DNA from: Clarkia xantiana subsp. parviflora
Lineage: Eukaryota; Streptophyta; Magnoliopsida; Myrtales; Onagraceae
NCBI GenBank assembly: GCA_036873135.1
Contig: JAPTYO010000009.1
Coordinates: 26,867,756 to 26,931,755, forward strand
Length of the DNA stretch: 64,000 nucleotides
Reading direction: 5' to 3'
Of this stretch, positions 35,245-46,659 are shown piece by piece; the stretch's first letter is position 1; each line of letters starts with the position of its first letter. The position numbers and the translations under genes are program-made. The notes below the pieces were generated by a model. It did no database searches and was not told the DNA's origin. It saw nothing but the letters and a program-made list of their open reading frames with translations.

Positions 35245-35328
35245 TAACAATAAAAATAATAATAAAAATGTTCAAAAGGTACCTATTGGGGGTGAGGACA
35301 ACCTTCACATTTTATATTGGTATAAAGA
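33719..35328 (-). mobile_element. Helitron 1, non-autonomous
   Basis: On minus it begins TCTTTATACCAATAT at 35328 and ends with hairpin GCGTGCAACGCACGC, then GTTAATAA and CTAG (33722-33719). The flanks are A on the 5' side and T on the 3' side, as for Helitron insertion between A and T. A subterminal TCCTCACCCC motif is shared with the next two elements. No Rep/helicase ORF. Contains (AT)n and (AAT)n tracts at about 35182-35250. Confidence 0.75.
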
Positions 35329-35487
35329 TATATATAATAAAACTTAACAAATAGATAAATACTAACCTTTATATGTATGTATATATTACTTCCAACAAAT
35401 TTTATATTGATGTTTGTATGATTTTTTTACATATATTTTAAGAATTTTGACTTATATTGTTGTATTCATAATATAAATTACATGTAA

Positions 35488-35749
35488 CTAGTTATTAACG
35501 CGTGCATTGCACGCGCATCGATCATTTAAATTTCAAGATTATCTATCTTAAGTTTACTAATATTTAAATAATGATTTAGTAATAATATTAAAGATAAATA
35601 AATGTTTCTCAAATATAGTAATGAATAAATTATTAATTTTATAAAATATAGGAATTAAATATAATATATTTTTTGTTAATAAAATGAAAAGGTGCCAAAG
35701 ATGTCTATTGGGGTGAGGACCCAACACAAATAATATATTAGTATATAGA
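35488..35749 (-). mobile_element. Helitron 2, miniature
   Basis: 262 bp on minus, from TCTATATACTAATAT at 35749 to CTAG at 35491-35488, preceded by hairpin GCGTGCAATGCACGC. A/T flanks are correct. Both ends match Helitron 1 and 3. Confidence 0.75.
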
Positions 35750-36524
35750 TTTTTTCGTATAAATTTGTAATCGAAGTAAATCAAATTATCATATTTTTAT
35801 TTAAATTTTACCATAAAATAACATGTTTACCTTAGAAGTCAAAACCGTGAAAGCTTCTCAATTTTACGAATACTTTTAACTCTAGAAAATGGGATCATTA
35901 TCGATTCGACCTATACAATTTTATATTGAACTTTTTATTTTTTTAATATTTACTCATTTTTTTTTCCTTCTTCGCTATAAAAAATCTTACCCCAACTGAA
36001 AAAAATGCTGACTTCGTCCCTGTCTACTATGTAGTTATATTATTACTAGTTGTTGCAGCACGTGCGTTGCACGTGCACGTTATTAAGTTTTATTTTAATT
36101 TTTGCAGCTAGTAAACTCTTTATGTACGAGGTACAGTTGATCTTTGTCCCCAAATTGCGTAAATGAATGTGGAAGCCTTTTATTTTTTTGACGCCTCCGA
36201 AAATGCATTCTGAATTCAAATCCTGGTTAAGACAGTATAAATGAAATTAAGCACGTACGAAAAATAATGACGTTAAAAATCAAAGAATGTGGAGGAAACA
36301 CAATAAATAGTGAGATAAAGAAACATCGTTTTGGATTGTCACAATCATAGGCAATAACAATCGAGAATACACTTACAAGATATATCGTCTTCATAGTCAG
36401 TTAATTAGTATCAGCCTAAACTCCTATAAACTTGATAGTAGCTCGATCATAGGCTATGCAGGTAAAGATCGACATAAACAAATCATCAAAATTGAATTAA
36501 GTATATGATATAAAGAAACATGTT

Positions 36525-36680
36525 GGATGGGTAATGTTTTACATAGTTGCGACATGAGCTGTGGATGGGTAATGTTTTACATAGTTGCGACATTGAGCTG
36601 TCTCAAATCCACCCTAAGCAAAACGAACTTGTAATGTCTTACGTAGGTGCGGTATGAGTTGTGTCAAATCCACCCCTAAG
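36525..36680. repeat. 37-bp duplication plus a diverged third copy
   Basis: GGATGGGTAATGTTTTACAT recurs 37 bp apart (36525 and 36562), and a more diverged copy with TGTCTTACGTAGGTGCGG follows at about 36634. It lies inside Helitron 3. Confidence 0.6.
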
Positions 36681-37762
36681 ACAAAAAAACTTCTACAAGT
36701 TATAAGTCATTTCAAAAATGAAACTAAGCCAGGGAAACAAGAATAACCAATACAAGGCATAAATGTATAATATGCAAATTCGAACATCTTGATAAGTTGA
36801 TAGGTTATTGCTTACCCATATAAACTTGTTTTCGCGGTCCTTGTTGTAAAACAATGACAGAGACCAGTTATTAATATTAAAAAAGAACGACATACTCCAA
36901 GATATATATTTCACGAAATTTTCTACGGAAATTATAAGATTCAAACTCCATATATAATTAAGGGGAAATCCTAATTAAGAGAATAGTACTTCAGAGCAGT
37001 CCAAGAATTATAAGATCGACAAATTCAATTGATGAATCAAGTAGCAGATCAACCAATCCGTTGTGGAGTTGATTGTAATCCATAATGCTGAGAATAAATA
37101 ATGGTGGATACGTAGGAGCTACATTAGTGATAACATATTTTACTTAAGACATACATTTTGTTGTTGCTATAATTAAATAAGACAATTGAATGGTTATACA
37201 ATTTTAACATAAAATAGCGGAGCAAGCATGCTCCACTATAATCTAGCATTTTCGAACATATGAAAATCCAATTTAGTTGGACGAAGATCACATAATTCAA
37301 GGAACAAATTTTAGAGAAAATCTTCTCCAAGAGTATAATCTTCAAGGAAAACCATGCCACCCGTGGGCAATGAGCTATAACATAAGCAGTCATATCTTAT
37401 AACTAAGACAGAACTTTAATTGTATAAGATAAATAAGTTGGTGAAATTATCATTGTCCAATTATGCATGGTCAGTTGGACTAAAACAACAGCTAGAAGTC
37501 CCTACAAACCAACAACTGATTTTGTTTCTCTATTTACTGAAAGATAAACCTTAGCACCCTAAACCTCAAATGTAAGAATAATTCACGTCCTAAACACGTG
37601 AATTTAATGGAATATGAGAGAGAAAGTGAGAGAAAGAATAGCACTTGTCCGGAAGAAAGCTAGATAACCCCAAAATGGAAGGAATTTTCAAATCTGCACA
37701 AATAACCGAGAATCTATTTTAGAACACTAAACACGTCAGCATAAGAGATTTTAGTATTCTAC

Positions 37763-37882
37763 CTGCAAAGTTTTTCTTAGGCCCACGGTGTGAGCTAAAA
37801 TGCAGCCAAGACCCTTATCCTAAGATTTGGCTTTCCCGATTGTCTGTACAATATTTTCCCACATAAATCTGATCCCAGCAAT
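37763..37882 (-). pseudogene. Captured exon: SNF2 helicase Walker A exon (ATRX/CHR20-like)
   Basis: A 120-nt phase-0 exon bordered by TTGCAG and GTAGAA. It reads IAGIRFMWENIVQTIGKA, then a TAG stop, then DKGLGCILAHTVGLRKTLQ. ATRX-type helicases have a very similar segment with HTMGLGKT as Walker A; here G to R and M to V changes and the stop show decay. It directly follows the 38497-38711 exon in gene order. Confidence 0.75.
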
Positions 37883-38496
37883 CTGCAATTGAGGAGGAAC
37901 ATATTTAATGCACACAATCCCCAATAAACAATAAAAACAACATTCCTGAATAAGATATCCGTTGAGTACACTTTTAATAGGTAGTATATAGTATAAAGGC
38001 TCCTGGCTATGGTCATGTCAGTATGCTTTGAAGGTCGACTTTATTTTGTTGTGTTATGATTGAAACTAAGTAGACTTTGTATTAGGTCTACAATAGGCAA
38101 TACACGATCCAGAGGCAATAAATCCTTTGCAAAAAGCCGCAAACCCGAAATTTGTCTACTACTTGATACTCACTCTAATATATACATAATCAAAATATGG
38201 ACAAATCAATTGTCTAAGAATACTTTTGTAGTAGTGCAAAAACCATACTTAGGGGAGCAAACTTGTAATTAGACATGTATTTAAACCTAGAGAGAGAAAG
38301 AAAGTTGGTCGACAAGTTAATCATTTATTAAAACCATTATTTATAATAAATAATACAAGCTATTTAACCCCATTATTGTTCTCGGCTTTCTAAATCAATC
38401 AAAGAAAAAATACTCTAGGAAGACCTTTTAATTATACTTTAGATATAGAAAGTACTTATTTTCATAGTATCCAAGATGTTCAAACATAAAATCTAC

Positions 38497-38711
38497 CTGA
38501 TAAGTTTTTAGCTTCACCAAAATGCTTGGAAGAACCGTAATAGCTAGTTCATCTCCTTGTCTATCAACATTAACAATGTAACCTGTTATGGAATCCTCTA
38601 CACATCGACACCAACACCCTCTGGTAAATTTGACGAATAGATTGTAGAGTTCTCTATTTTGGATTGTGTAGTAAACTGCTGTTTCAGAGATCTCAAGTGC
38701 TCTTGTCGTTC
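38497..38711 (-). pseudogene. Captured exon upstream of the SNF2 Walker A exon
   Basis: A 215-nt open exon bordered by TTTTAG and GTAGAT. It ends ITVLPSILVKLKTYQ, and the next exon starts IAGIRFMWEN. The joined phrase matches the 'P-SI-KLK-HQ-GIRFMWEN' entry into the helicase domain of ATRX/CHR20 proteins. The upstream part (RELYNLFVKFTRGCWCRC) is not recognised. Intact frame, so the capture may be fairly recent. Confidence 0.65.
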
Positions 38712-39099
38712 CTAAAAACAGTCAGAACAACAGCAACAAAACCTTTAAAACCTAACCATAGCTTTAATGAAAACTTTAACCAAAATACCTTTTGAACAAC
38801 AATTTTTTGGTTTGTTTGTTCACCTAACTGAGCATCTCCAACTTTTACAGATGACCTTAAGCAAAAAAATCTATTTGATAGTCTTTATATGGATGGAATA
38901 CATGCTAAAATGAAAAATTAAGACACAGAGTATGAACTTCATTGTACTTCATTCTATCTCAAGAATCTAACACAAACTGTCAACTCCAGTGCAATTTAAG
39001 TTCAGCAAATATAGCACTTATTATTCAAATCGGTCAAATAAGTTCGATTGCTCGACGTTATAATTGAAATGTCATTAGTGCTTAACAAAAGGAATACCT

Positions 39100-39500
39100 T
39101 GGATTTTTTGCGAGCCAGTGAGGCTTCTGAGTGAAACAGGGTAGAGCGGCGGATGATCGGGGCAGGCGGACGGAGTCGTGGGATGCAACCGGTGGATACT
39201 CGGACACTCATTTATTGGTTGCTTCTTCTCGAACGGGGAGGGAGGGGGACTCAAGCGGCGCATGGAGTCAGATCAGCGAGTCATCGCTGGTCGGCAGAAA
39301 TCACCCATATGCAGCGGTGGTCGTACAAAATCAGCCAAGCAACGGCGGTCGTCCGTAATCAACCGTGCAGCGACAGAGAAGCGAAAGTTGCGGTATCTAC
39401 ATTCTTGTCGATTCCAAAAGCATGCATGCAACGGTGGTGGTCCTCCGAAATCAGATGTGCATCGGTAGAGAAATGCCAGTAGCGGCTTCAATTTCTTTGG
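39100..39500 (-). other. GC-rich block near the Helitron 3 5' end
   Basis: Base composition differs from the AT-rich surroundings and several frames are open on both strands (for example 39273-39491 on minus). Possibly a captured 5' exon or UTR. No family recognised. Confidence 0.35.
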
Positions 39501-39712
39501 CGATGTTTGGAATGAACTCCTGAGGAAAGGAATTTTTTTTTTTGGCCATAAAGTAATTAACCGCTGCTTATGTATGGGTTGACTGACCAGTACTTTCCGG
39601 TTTGAGTTTAGGTTTAGAGGATCGGCCGGTTCGGTTCAGAATGTGGCACCCTTTAGATGAAAGACACCTACTGGGGTGAGGACATCATTCATATTTTATT
39701 TTGGTAACAAGA

Positions 39713-40680
39713 TAGAAATTATTATCGACGATAGTCTTGTTACGATCTCCTGACCTTAATTTCAGAGATATGTGTCATTTCTTATATTTGCACACGTTCA
39801 CTTTCTTATATTATTGTACTAGAGAGAGATTACAGATTCTGTATATTAAAACTAAGATAGATTCATGCACATGCAATATACATACACACTAATAACTATT
39901 TTCTTGAATATACATAGTATAGATCTTTTGTAACAGTGAAAATAACGAACCATAATAAATCAACTACTTATTGGCTAGCTAAATGTAATTCCAAGAAGCC
40001 CATTGATATTTACTCACTTTCCAGACTCATATTACTACCTGAAAATTATTTTTAGAATTCATATTGGAAACTATATATATTATAATTTTAATTTTTATTG
40101 GAGTAGCTTAATTAGTCGGTAAGATATTCTCTTTAATTATCGTATATGTGTCTCGAGTTCAACACTCTCCACTGCACAGGGTGAAAAAAACTTGGTCTAA
40201 ATGACGACTCTACTCTAGAAACAATAATAATATTAATAAAGAAACATAATTTACTTATTTCACAAACACATTCTACATTCCATACATTACACTAGCTATT
40301 GCACACTAATTAAACTTGCATGTCTTTAGAATTATTGCATACTAGACTTCAGAAATACAATATTTTGCATACTAAACTTTTATGTCTCTTTTAAAATTGC
40401 ACACTGAACTTTAAAACTGCACCATTGCATACTAAACATGTTAACCTTTTATTTCTCTTGGCACCCAAGTCAATTAGCTAGGTATTCCAAAATCAAATAA
40501 AGGTGTAACAAATCAGTATGTAATAATGCATTTTTTAGTGCATAGCATGCAACCCTAGATAGATGAACATAAAATGTTGGTACTTTATAATGTAAAAATA
40601 CCAATATAAATCTTAACATAATGCACTAGCATTATACAAATAAATGGCATGATAAATCTGAAAAGAGTGAAAAAAATCGA
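39713..40680. other. AT-rich intergenic DNA
   Basis: A few repeats of 'GCATACTAAACTT'-like phrases at about 40340-40440; otherwise no gene or element seen. Confidence 0.4.
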
Positions 40681-40962
40681 CTAATTATTGATTGAATGTC
40701 CGACTCCAGGGCTACGACCGGGTGTTGTGGGTCTAAAATCATCAACTTCGCCTGCATTACCCACCCCTTCTTGTTGCGTGGCCACTGCACCACCCCGAGC
40801 TCCCGCCTCAACGGTATTACCTAGAGCACTCTCCACATATCGGTTCGAGTCAAGCTTGCCCATTAAGGTCCTTCCTTGGACATAGCTTATTCCATGGGAA
40901 AGAACTATGAGCAGGAGCAGGCACCAGGCACCAATATTGGTAGGGGTTCCTGTTCTTGCCAT
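40681..40962 (-). CDS. CEP peptide hormone precursor
   Basis: A 93-aa secreted precursor. The ATG is at 40962-40960 (MARTGTPTNIGAW); an upstream GTG in frame is not needed. Residues about 14-31 form a hydrophobic signal peptide (WCLLLLIVLSHGISYVQG). A variable middle follows. Near the C-terminus sits DFRPTTPGRSPGVGH, which fits the C-terminally encoded peptide consensus of 15 residues with conserved prolines (hydroxylated in known CEPs) and the PG-SPG-GH pattern. Four residues follow (SINN). In Arabidopsis and Medicago, CEPs are cleaved, act in the apoplast or xylem, and bind CEPR-type LRR receptor kinases to control root growth and nitrogen-demand signalling. Single CEP domain, one exon. Intact and probably functional. 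Confidence 0.9.
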   Translation of the reverse strand: MARTGTPTNIGAWCLLLLIVLSHGISYVQGRTLMGKLDSNRYVESALGNTVEAGARGGAVATQQEGVGNAGEVDDFRPTTPGRSPGVGHSINN

Positions 40963-40983
40963 AATGGACACTATATGCTTTAG

Positions 40984-41022
<39 letters not shown>
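40984..41022. repeat. (GATA)n microsatellite in the CEP 5' UTR
   Basis: About ten GATA units between the CEP start codon and its TATA box, so probably in the transcribed leader. A likely length-polymorphic site. Confidence 0.8.
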
Positions 41023-41064
41023 ATATGTGAAGTTTGAATTGATAGGGTTTGAGGAAATTGGGGT

Positions 41065-41073
41065 GTATTTATA
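41065..41073 (-). promoter_or_regulatory. TATA box of the CEP gene
   Basis: TATAAATAC on minus, about 105 bp upstream of the ATG. Spacing suits a short plant 5' UTR. Confidence 0.6.
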
Positions 41074-41079
41074 GTGTTC

Positions 41080-41569
41080 AAGGGATGGAAAGGAGAAATT
41101 AAAAAAATTGAGAGGATTTTTTTTTAATATTTAAGGGGTGTCCTTGATCTTAATTTAGGTGTCCTTGCCCTAAAAGATTTAGGTGTAAAAGATTCCATGA
41201 CAGTGTGAGAAGTAGTAGAGAAAGATTCTTATTGGTTACCTATATATGTACAAAAGAGTTAATATATATGCTCTACTAGAGAAACCTGCTATTTCATAAT
41301 GTGAAGAAGCTGTTGTTTTCTCAAGTTTCCAAGAGCCAAGGACTAGTTCAGAATCTTCAGGTATATATATATATATATAGACTCACATGCAAGGATATAT
41401 AGCTGGCAAATATATTGACTCACGTGCATGATATATCACGCCTGACAATAAATATATACCGTTACACTTACACTTACTTTCAAGCACGAAATATGATTTT
41501 TTCATCTGTGTTGAGGTATTGTGTTAAGTTTGGTTAACTAAACGTTACATGTAAGATCTTTAATTAATG
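41080..41569. other. Upstream region of the CEP gene, no gene seen
   Basis: AT-rich, with an (AT)n run at about 41361-41379. Probably includes the CEP promoter. Confidence 0.4.
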
Positions 41570-41886
41570 AACATTTAATAGTAACAACCGTAAAATCTCG
41601 ATAGAGCAACAAAGCGAGAGTGAATGATGGATTTAGGGTTTATAAGAGCAGCCCCTTTAAATGTGCATCTCCCCCTTATATAGCAATCCTATAAAAAATA
41701 TATTTGCAGAGTTACCACAGATAAATTACGAAGGAGCAAATAAATTCAATAGATCAAAACACAAAGTTTAAGGCTGGACGTGCCAGAAAGAGCAAAACCC
41801 AAACAAAAAAAATTATAACTTCAGTTTTGAGCAAAGACCAAATCAAGACTTCAACAATAAACTGGGCCACAATACCGGGCCTCAAT
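41570..41886 (-). repeat. Probable 3' LTR of copia element A
   Basis: On minus, a purine tract GACTGAGGAGGAGTATTGAGG follows the RNase H region and precedes this block. A TATA-like CTATATAAGG lies at about 41673-41682. Left border not defined. The RNase H frame runs slightly into the block, so the start is approximate. Confidence 0.4.
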
Positions 41887-44575
41887 ACTCCTCCTCAGTC
41901 TAAACTTTATGAAGGTCCGAAAATATTCACTAAATTCAATCTCTTCAAAAAAATAACGATGCTGAACTTTAGGAAGTGCCTTCGTAAAAATATCTGCAAC
42001 TTGATATGTGGTATTTACAAATTTCAGCTTGACAAAACCTGCAGTAACCTGATCCCTGACAAAATGACAGTCAACTTCAATGTGCTTAGTGCGTTCATGA
42101 AAAACATGATTATTTGCAATTTGGATTGCTACCTTGTTATCACAAAATAATATAACAGGTTTCTCAACGAACAATCCAAACTCAGAAAATAAACCATTAA
42201 GCCAAATCAATTCACCAACTGTATCACGTATACTTCTATACTCAACTTCATCCGAGGAACAAGATACAGTAGGCTGTTTTTTTAACTTTCCAAGAAATCA
42301 AAGAATCACCTATGAACACACAAAGTCCAATAACATACCTCATTGACTCAATACATTTTGCATAGTCAGAATCACAATAAGCAGTTATACTCAAGCTACC
42401 TTTTCAAGACAGTAAATTCCAAACCAGGTTCAAGTTTTAAATATTTAGAATACGAATAACAGCATCAAAATGAGATTTTTTTCGACTTTGTATATATTGA
42501 CTAAGGTACTGAACATAATATGCTATATTTGGGCGAGTGATGCCTAAATACAACAATTTACCAATCAACCTTCTATAAATGTTTGGATCAGAAATCAAAA
42601 TATCATCATGATTCAAATTAAGGCTCTCATCATATCTAGCTAAGGTAAACCTTGCATTTTGCTCCATCGGAGTGTTACTAGGCTTACCTCCCAACAAACC
42701 AACTTCATATAACATTTCCAGCACGTATTTCCTTTGACAGAGCACAATTCCAGAATCAGACATTGCTACCTCAATGACTAGGAAATACTTTAAATCACTC
42801 AAATGCTTCATCTTAAAATTGGTTTGCAAAACAACCTTTAACTCACTAATCATAACTGAACTGTTCCAAGTAACCGACAAATCATCCACATAAACAAGAA
42901 GAACAACAATTTCCTTACAGTTTCTCTTAGTAAAGAGAGAATAGTCGAGATGACTTTGAACATAACCATTGTTGAGAAGGGCCTGAGTTAATTTCATATT
43001 TCATTGTCTAGATGTCTGTTTTAAACCATAAAGAGATTTGTGCAATCGAAAAACAAGATTAGAAGGAACAACACACAACTCCCCCGGATTTCCAAATCCA
43101 GGAGGTAAATCCATATAAACTTCCTCAAATAAGTCTCATTGGAGAAAATCATTATAAACATTCATCTGAAACAAAGGCCAGTTATACAAGGCAGCCAAAG
43201 ATAAAACAATTTTGATAGTCCAGTCTTAGCAACAGTTGAAAAAGTTTCATCATAATCAATACCCTCCTTTTGTTTAAGACCTTTAGCAACAAGCCTGATG
43301 TTAAAACGTTTTAAAGAACCATCAGAACTGTATTTCACACGAAAAACTCATTTGCATCCTATAGAAGATCTACCAGAAGGCAGAGGAACAAGTGACCAAG
43401 TTTTATTCGATTCTAAAGAATTGATTTCTTCCTTCATGGCCTTAATCCAGTTAATATCGGAACAAGCATCTGAAAAATATTTTGGCTCAGGAATTTAATC
43501 AAGAACACTTGAAAAAGACTTGAAGTCACTGGAAATTCTGTCAAAGTTTAAAGTACGTGAAATAGGACGCGAATGAGGAGAATGTGTGGGCATATCATAA
43601 TCACGAACCCAAATAGGAGGTCTAACATTTCTAATAGGTCTACCAGGTTCAGAAAAAATTATACTTTCATTATGGTCAAGGGAATCAGTTAAAACATTGT
43701 TATCATCACTACCTGGTTGATCAGAGTCACTTACAGGACTATCAGAGTCAGTAACCAAGTTATCATCTTGGTGTACTGAGACCTGTTGATTGGGCAACAC
43801 CTATTCTTCAACAATAGGTGGCAATGTAATGTTAGAATCATCAGTCTGGGCCAAATCTGTTGCAGAAATATGAGACAAATTAGGATTATAACTGAGAAAG
43901 TCATCAGGTTCAGGATTATCAGAGTAAAAAGGGAAAGTGGTTTCCATAAATTTAACATCTCTGCTGATAAAAAAAAGATTTGGTGGCCAAATTATACAGT
44001 TTATAACCCTTCTGGGTTAAGGAATATCTCATCATAACTGAGGCAATCGCACTAGGAGAGAATTTTTCAGCAATAGGTGAAACCTTCGCATAGCAAAGGC
44101 AGCCAAAAACCCGTAAATGTTCCAACTTGGGAGTTTTCCCATATAAAATTTCAAAAGGAGATTTACCTTTTAATACATCTGTTGACAACAAGTTAATCAG
44201 ATAACAAGCTGTTAAAGCAGCTTCACCACAAAATTTATTTGGTAAAAAACTCTGAAATGTTAAAGCTCTTGCAATTTCGAGTAAATGTCTATGTTTACGC
44301 TTTACAATGTCATTCTGCTGGAGAGGGGAGTTTATATATATGCACAAGTGCTCTCATGATTAACTCCAATATTGGAAAAAAAAAAGAACAATTTTCATTA
44401 AAAAATGACGGCCATTATCTGAACGAATCCTTTTAATCCTTTTCTCAAACTGGGTTTGAACCATAGAGAAAAAGTGTTTCAAGATAACGATTACCTCAGA
44501 TTTTAATGTAAGCAGATAAACCCAAGTTGTCCTAGACAAATCATCGACAATGGTAAGAAAGTTACGTCTCTGGAT
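41851..44575 (-). pseudogene. Copia element A: integrase, reverse transcriptase, RNase H
   Basis: In minus order: integrase core (IVDDLSRTTWVYLL, RIRSDNG) near 44575-44430, integrase C-terminal part (44347-43952, with HLRVFGCLCY), reverse transcriptase with YVDD (42997-42437), and RNase H with FCDNKVAIQIANN and HIEVDCHFVRD (42210-41851). Frames are broken several times. The order is that of Ty1/copia pol. Together with 49368-50605 it formed one old element, now split by element B. Confidence 0.8.
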
Positions 44576-44579
44576 TCAT

Positions 44580-46650
44580 CCTCGACCATGCCCCTATTTT
44601 CTTGAGCTGACACAAATACGTAATCTTTAGAGTTCTCCGAGTACCTTATAAAGATACTCTTTAGTCCTCTGGGTCCTAACTTGCCAAAACGGCTGTCTGT
44701 CGTATGTGTATAGGCAGCAAAACCCCAAGGTCACAATCTGGTGAGATCTAATTCTCTTCCATACCACAGCTCATATGGTGTTGTGCCTACCGCTTTGTTG
44801 GGACAAGGTTTATTACATGAGTGGCAGTCAACAACGCATCACTCCAATAGGAGATAGGTAATTGAGCCTGCGACATCATGGTTCTAACCATGTCAAGGAG
44901 TGTTCGATTACGACGTTCAGCCACACCATTCTGCTGTGGTGTATTGGGGATTGTCGTTTGACGGGCTATCCCTCTTTTTTTGCACAACTTTTCAAACTCA
45001 TTAGAGAGATATTCTCCACCTCTATCAGTGAGTAAGGTTTTCACCTTTCGCCCCTATTGATTCTCTACGAGTTTTAGAAAGTTTCTAAAGCAATCTATTG
45101 CCTCGGATTTACAAGCAATCAAATGAGTAAACCCATAACGGGTATAGTCGTTAATGAAAGTTACGAAGTATCGTTTCCCATTTCTAGCGGTTACACTCAT
45201 TGGTCCACAGACGTCGGAGTGAATCAACTGCAATGGATACTCGGCTCGTTGAGCTTCTCCAAATGGTTTGCGGGTGGACTTTCCAGCCAGACAATCATGG
45301 CAAGTGTGTTTAATTACATTGCTGGTGCCAGGCAAAAGCTCTCTTCGAGCCAATGAATGGACCCTATCGTAGCTTATATGTCCCAACCTCGCAGGCCATC
45401 CGGATGCGCCAGTCTCTGCTTCCCTGGAGAATAATGCATACATTCTATTTGAATCGACACTTCCATTCAAATCCATGATAAATAGACCATAAGAGGAATA
45501 GGCATGCCCAAAGAAGACATCACCTTTATTGATACGAACAAAGTTCTTCTCAAATGATAAAATGTATTTATTATTCATAAGAGCGGAAACAAAAACAACA
45601 TTTCTACGGATTCTAGGAGCAAAATGGACATTCTCAAGTAGCATGGTCCTGCCATTGTTCATAGACAATTTGCAGTTCGCTACTCCATTGACTTCAACTT
45701 GTGAGTTGTCGCCAATGTGTATCCTCTTAGAATCCTTTGGAAATCGTCTAAACTTGGCAAATAGTCCTTTGTCGTTGGCTATGTGGTCCGTCGCACCTGA
45801 GTCAAGAATCCAGGAAGGATTTGAGTCAGTTAACATGACAGTTGAGGAAACTAGAGTTTCCATTACACAACCAACTTCGCATACCTTCTCAGGATGCGTT
45901 TTGCTGGACCTTGTACCTTCGCCTATTCGGCGTGGACTGGAGCTCCCGCGGACTATCTCTGATTTCAATCGGAGATTGCCTGGTTTAGGCTTTGTCCACA
46001 TTTTATCGTCGATTGTTTGTTGTTTCTTTCCTTTGTTCACCCTCCTTCTCTTTCCATGCCCTGCTGGTACCGGTATTGTTTTCAGTCGAGCTTGTTCCAT
46101 CTCGATGAATTTCAGTACCGATGCAAGATCCAACACAGAACCACTGGCGGTCAGTAAAGCCTTGGCTGCTCTCCAAGACTTCGGGGATCCCGATGATGGC
46201 TTGATATTTATCCCATTCACCCACCAGACCTTCTTCCTCCAGTGGTTTTAGCATACCAAGGAAATCGTATACTTTTTCAAGTACACTTTTGCTGTAGCTG
46301 TTTAAGCTTTCTTCCATAATTGGTATAAGTGGGTGCATGATTGCTGCCATGCCGTTTCCATATTTCAGGAACAGGGCATCCCAGATGTCCTTTGTAATTG
46401 GAACATCCTTATATTCATCATGGAATTTCCGAGACATCTCAGCCAACAATATCTCCTTTGCCTTCTTGTCATCTTGCTCTCATTTAAAATGGGCATATGC
46501 CAGGTCTTTGGTCAGACCGGCATCTGGGTAATTCATGGACTTCTGAACGTGATCTACAAGGTCATTATCCTCCAACAGTGCATTGACGTGCTTACTCCAC
46601 GAGTCGTAGTTAGTCTCAATCAAAAGCTCATTAGCACAAGATGATCCCCT
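44580..46650 (-). pseudogene. Copia element B gag-protease-integrase
   Basis: Gag begins near 46650 (ELLIETNYDSWSKHVNALL) and shifts frame near 46200. The 45054-46220 frame continues with a basic linker, protease site WILDSGATDHI, gag-pre-integrase (ARLGHISYDRVHSLA, HDCLAGKSTRKPF) and the integrase core (HSDVCGPM, FVTFINDYTRYGF). A single in-frame TAG at 45056-45054 interrupts ENQ-GRKVKTLLTDRGGEYLS. After 44787 a further frameshift leads to the linker up to about 44580. It cannot make a full polyprotein as read. Confidence 0.8.
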
Positions 46651-46659
46651 CTATGCTGT

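Larger units (their letters stand above)
36046..39712 (-). mobile_element. Helitron 3, carrying captured gene pieces
   Basis: On minus it begins TCTTGTTACCAAAATAAAAT at 39712, has TCCTCACCCC nearby, and ends with hairpin GCACGTGCAACGCACGTGC, then TGCAACAA and CTAG at 36049-36046, with A/T flanks. It spans 3667 bp. It holds two consecutive helicase exons with their intron and a GC-richer block at 39100-39500. No Helitron transposase is present. Confidence 0.75.

Noticed and set aside
35166..35354. Ile/Tyr/Asn-rich peptide
   Set aside because: Encoded by (AT)n and (AAT)n microsatellites.
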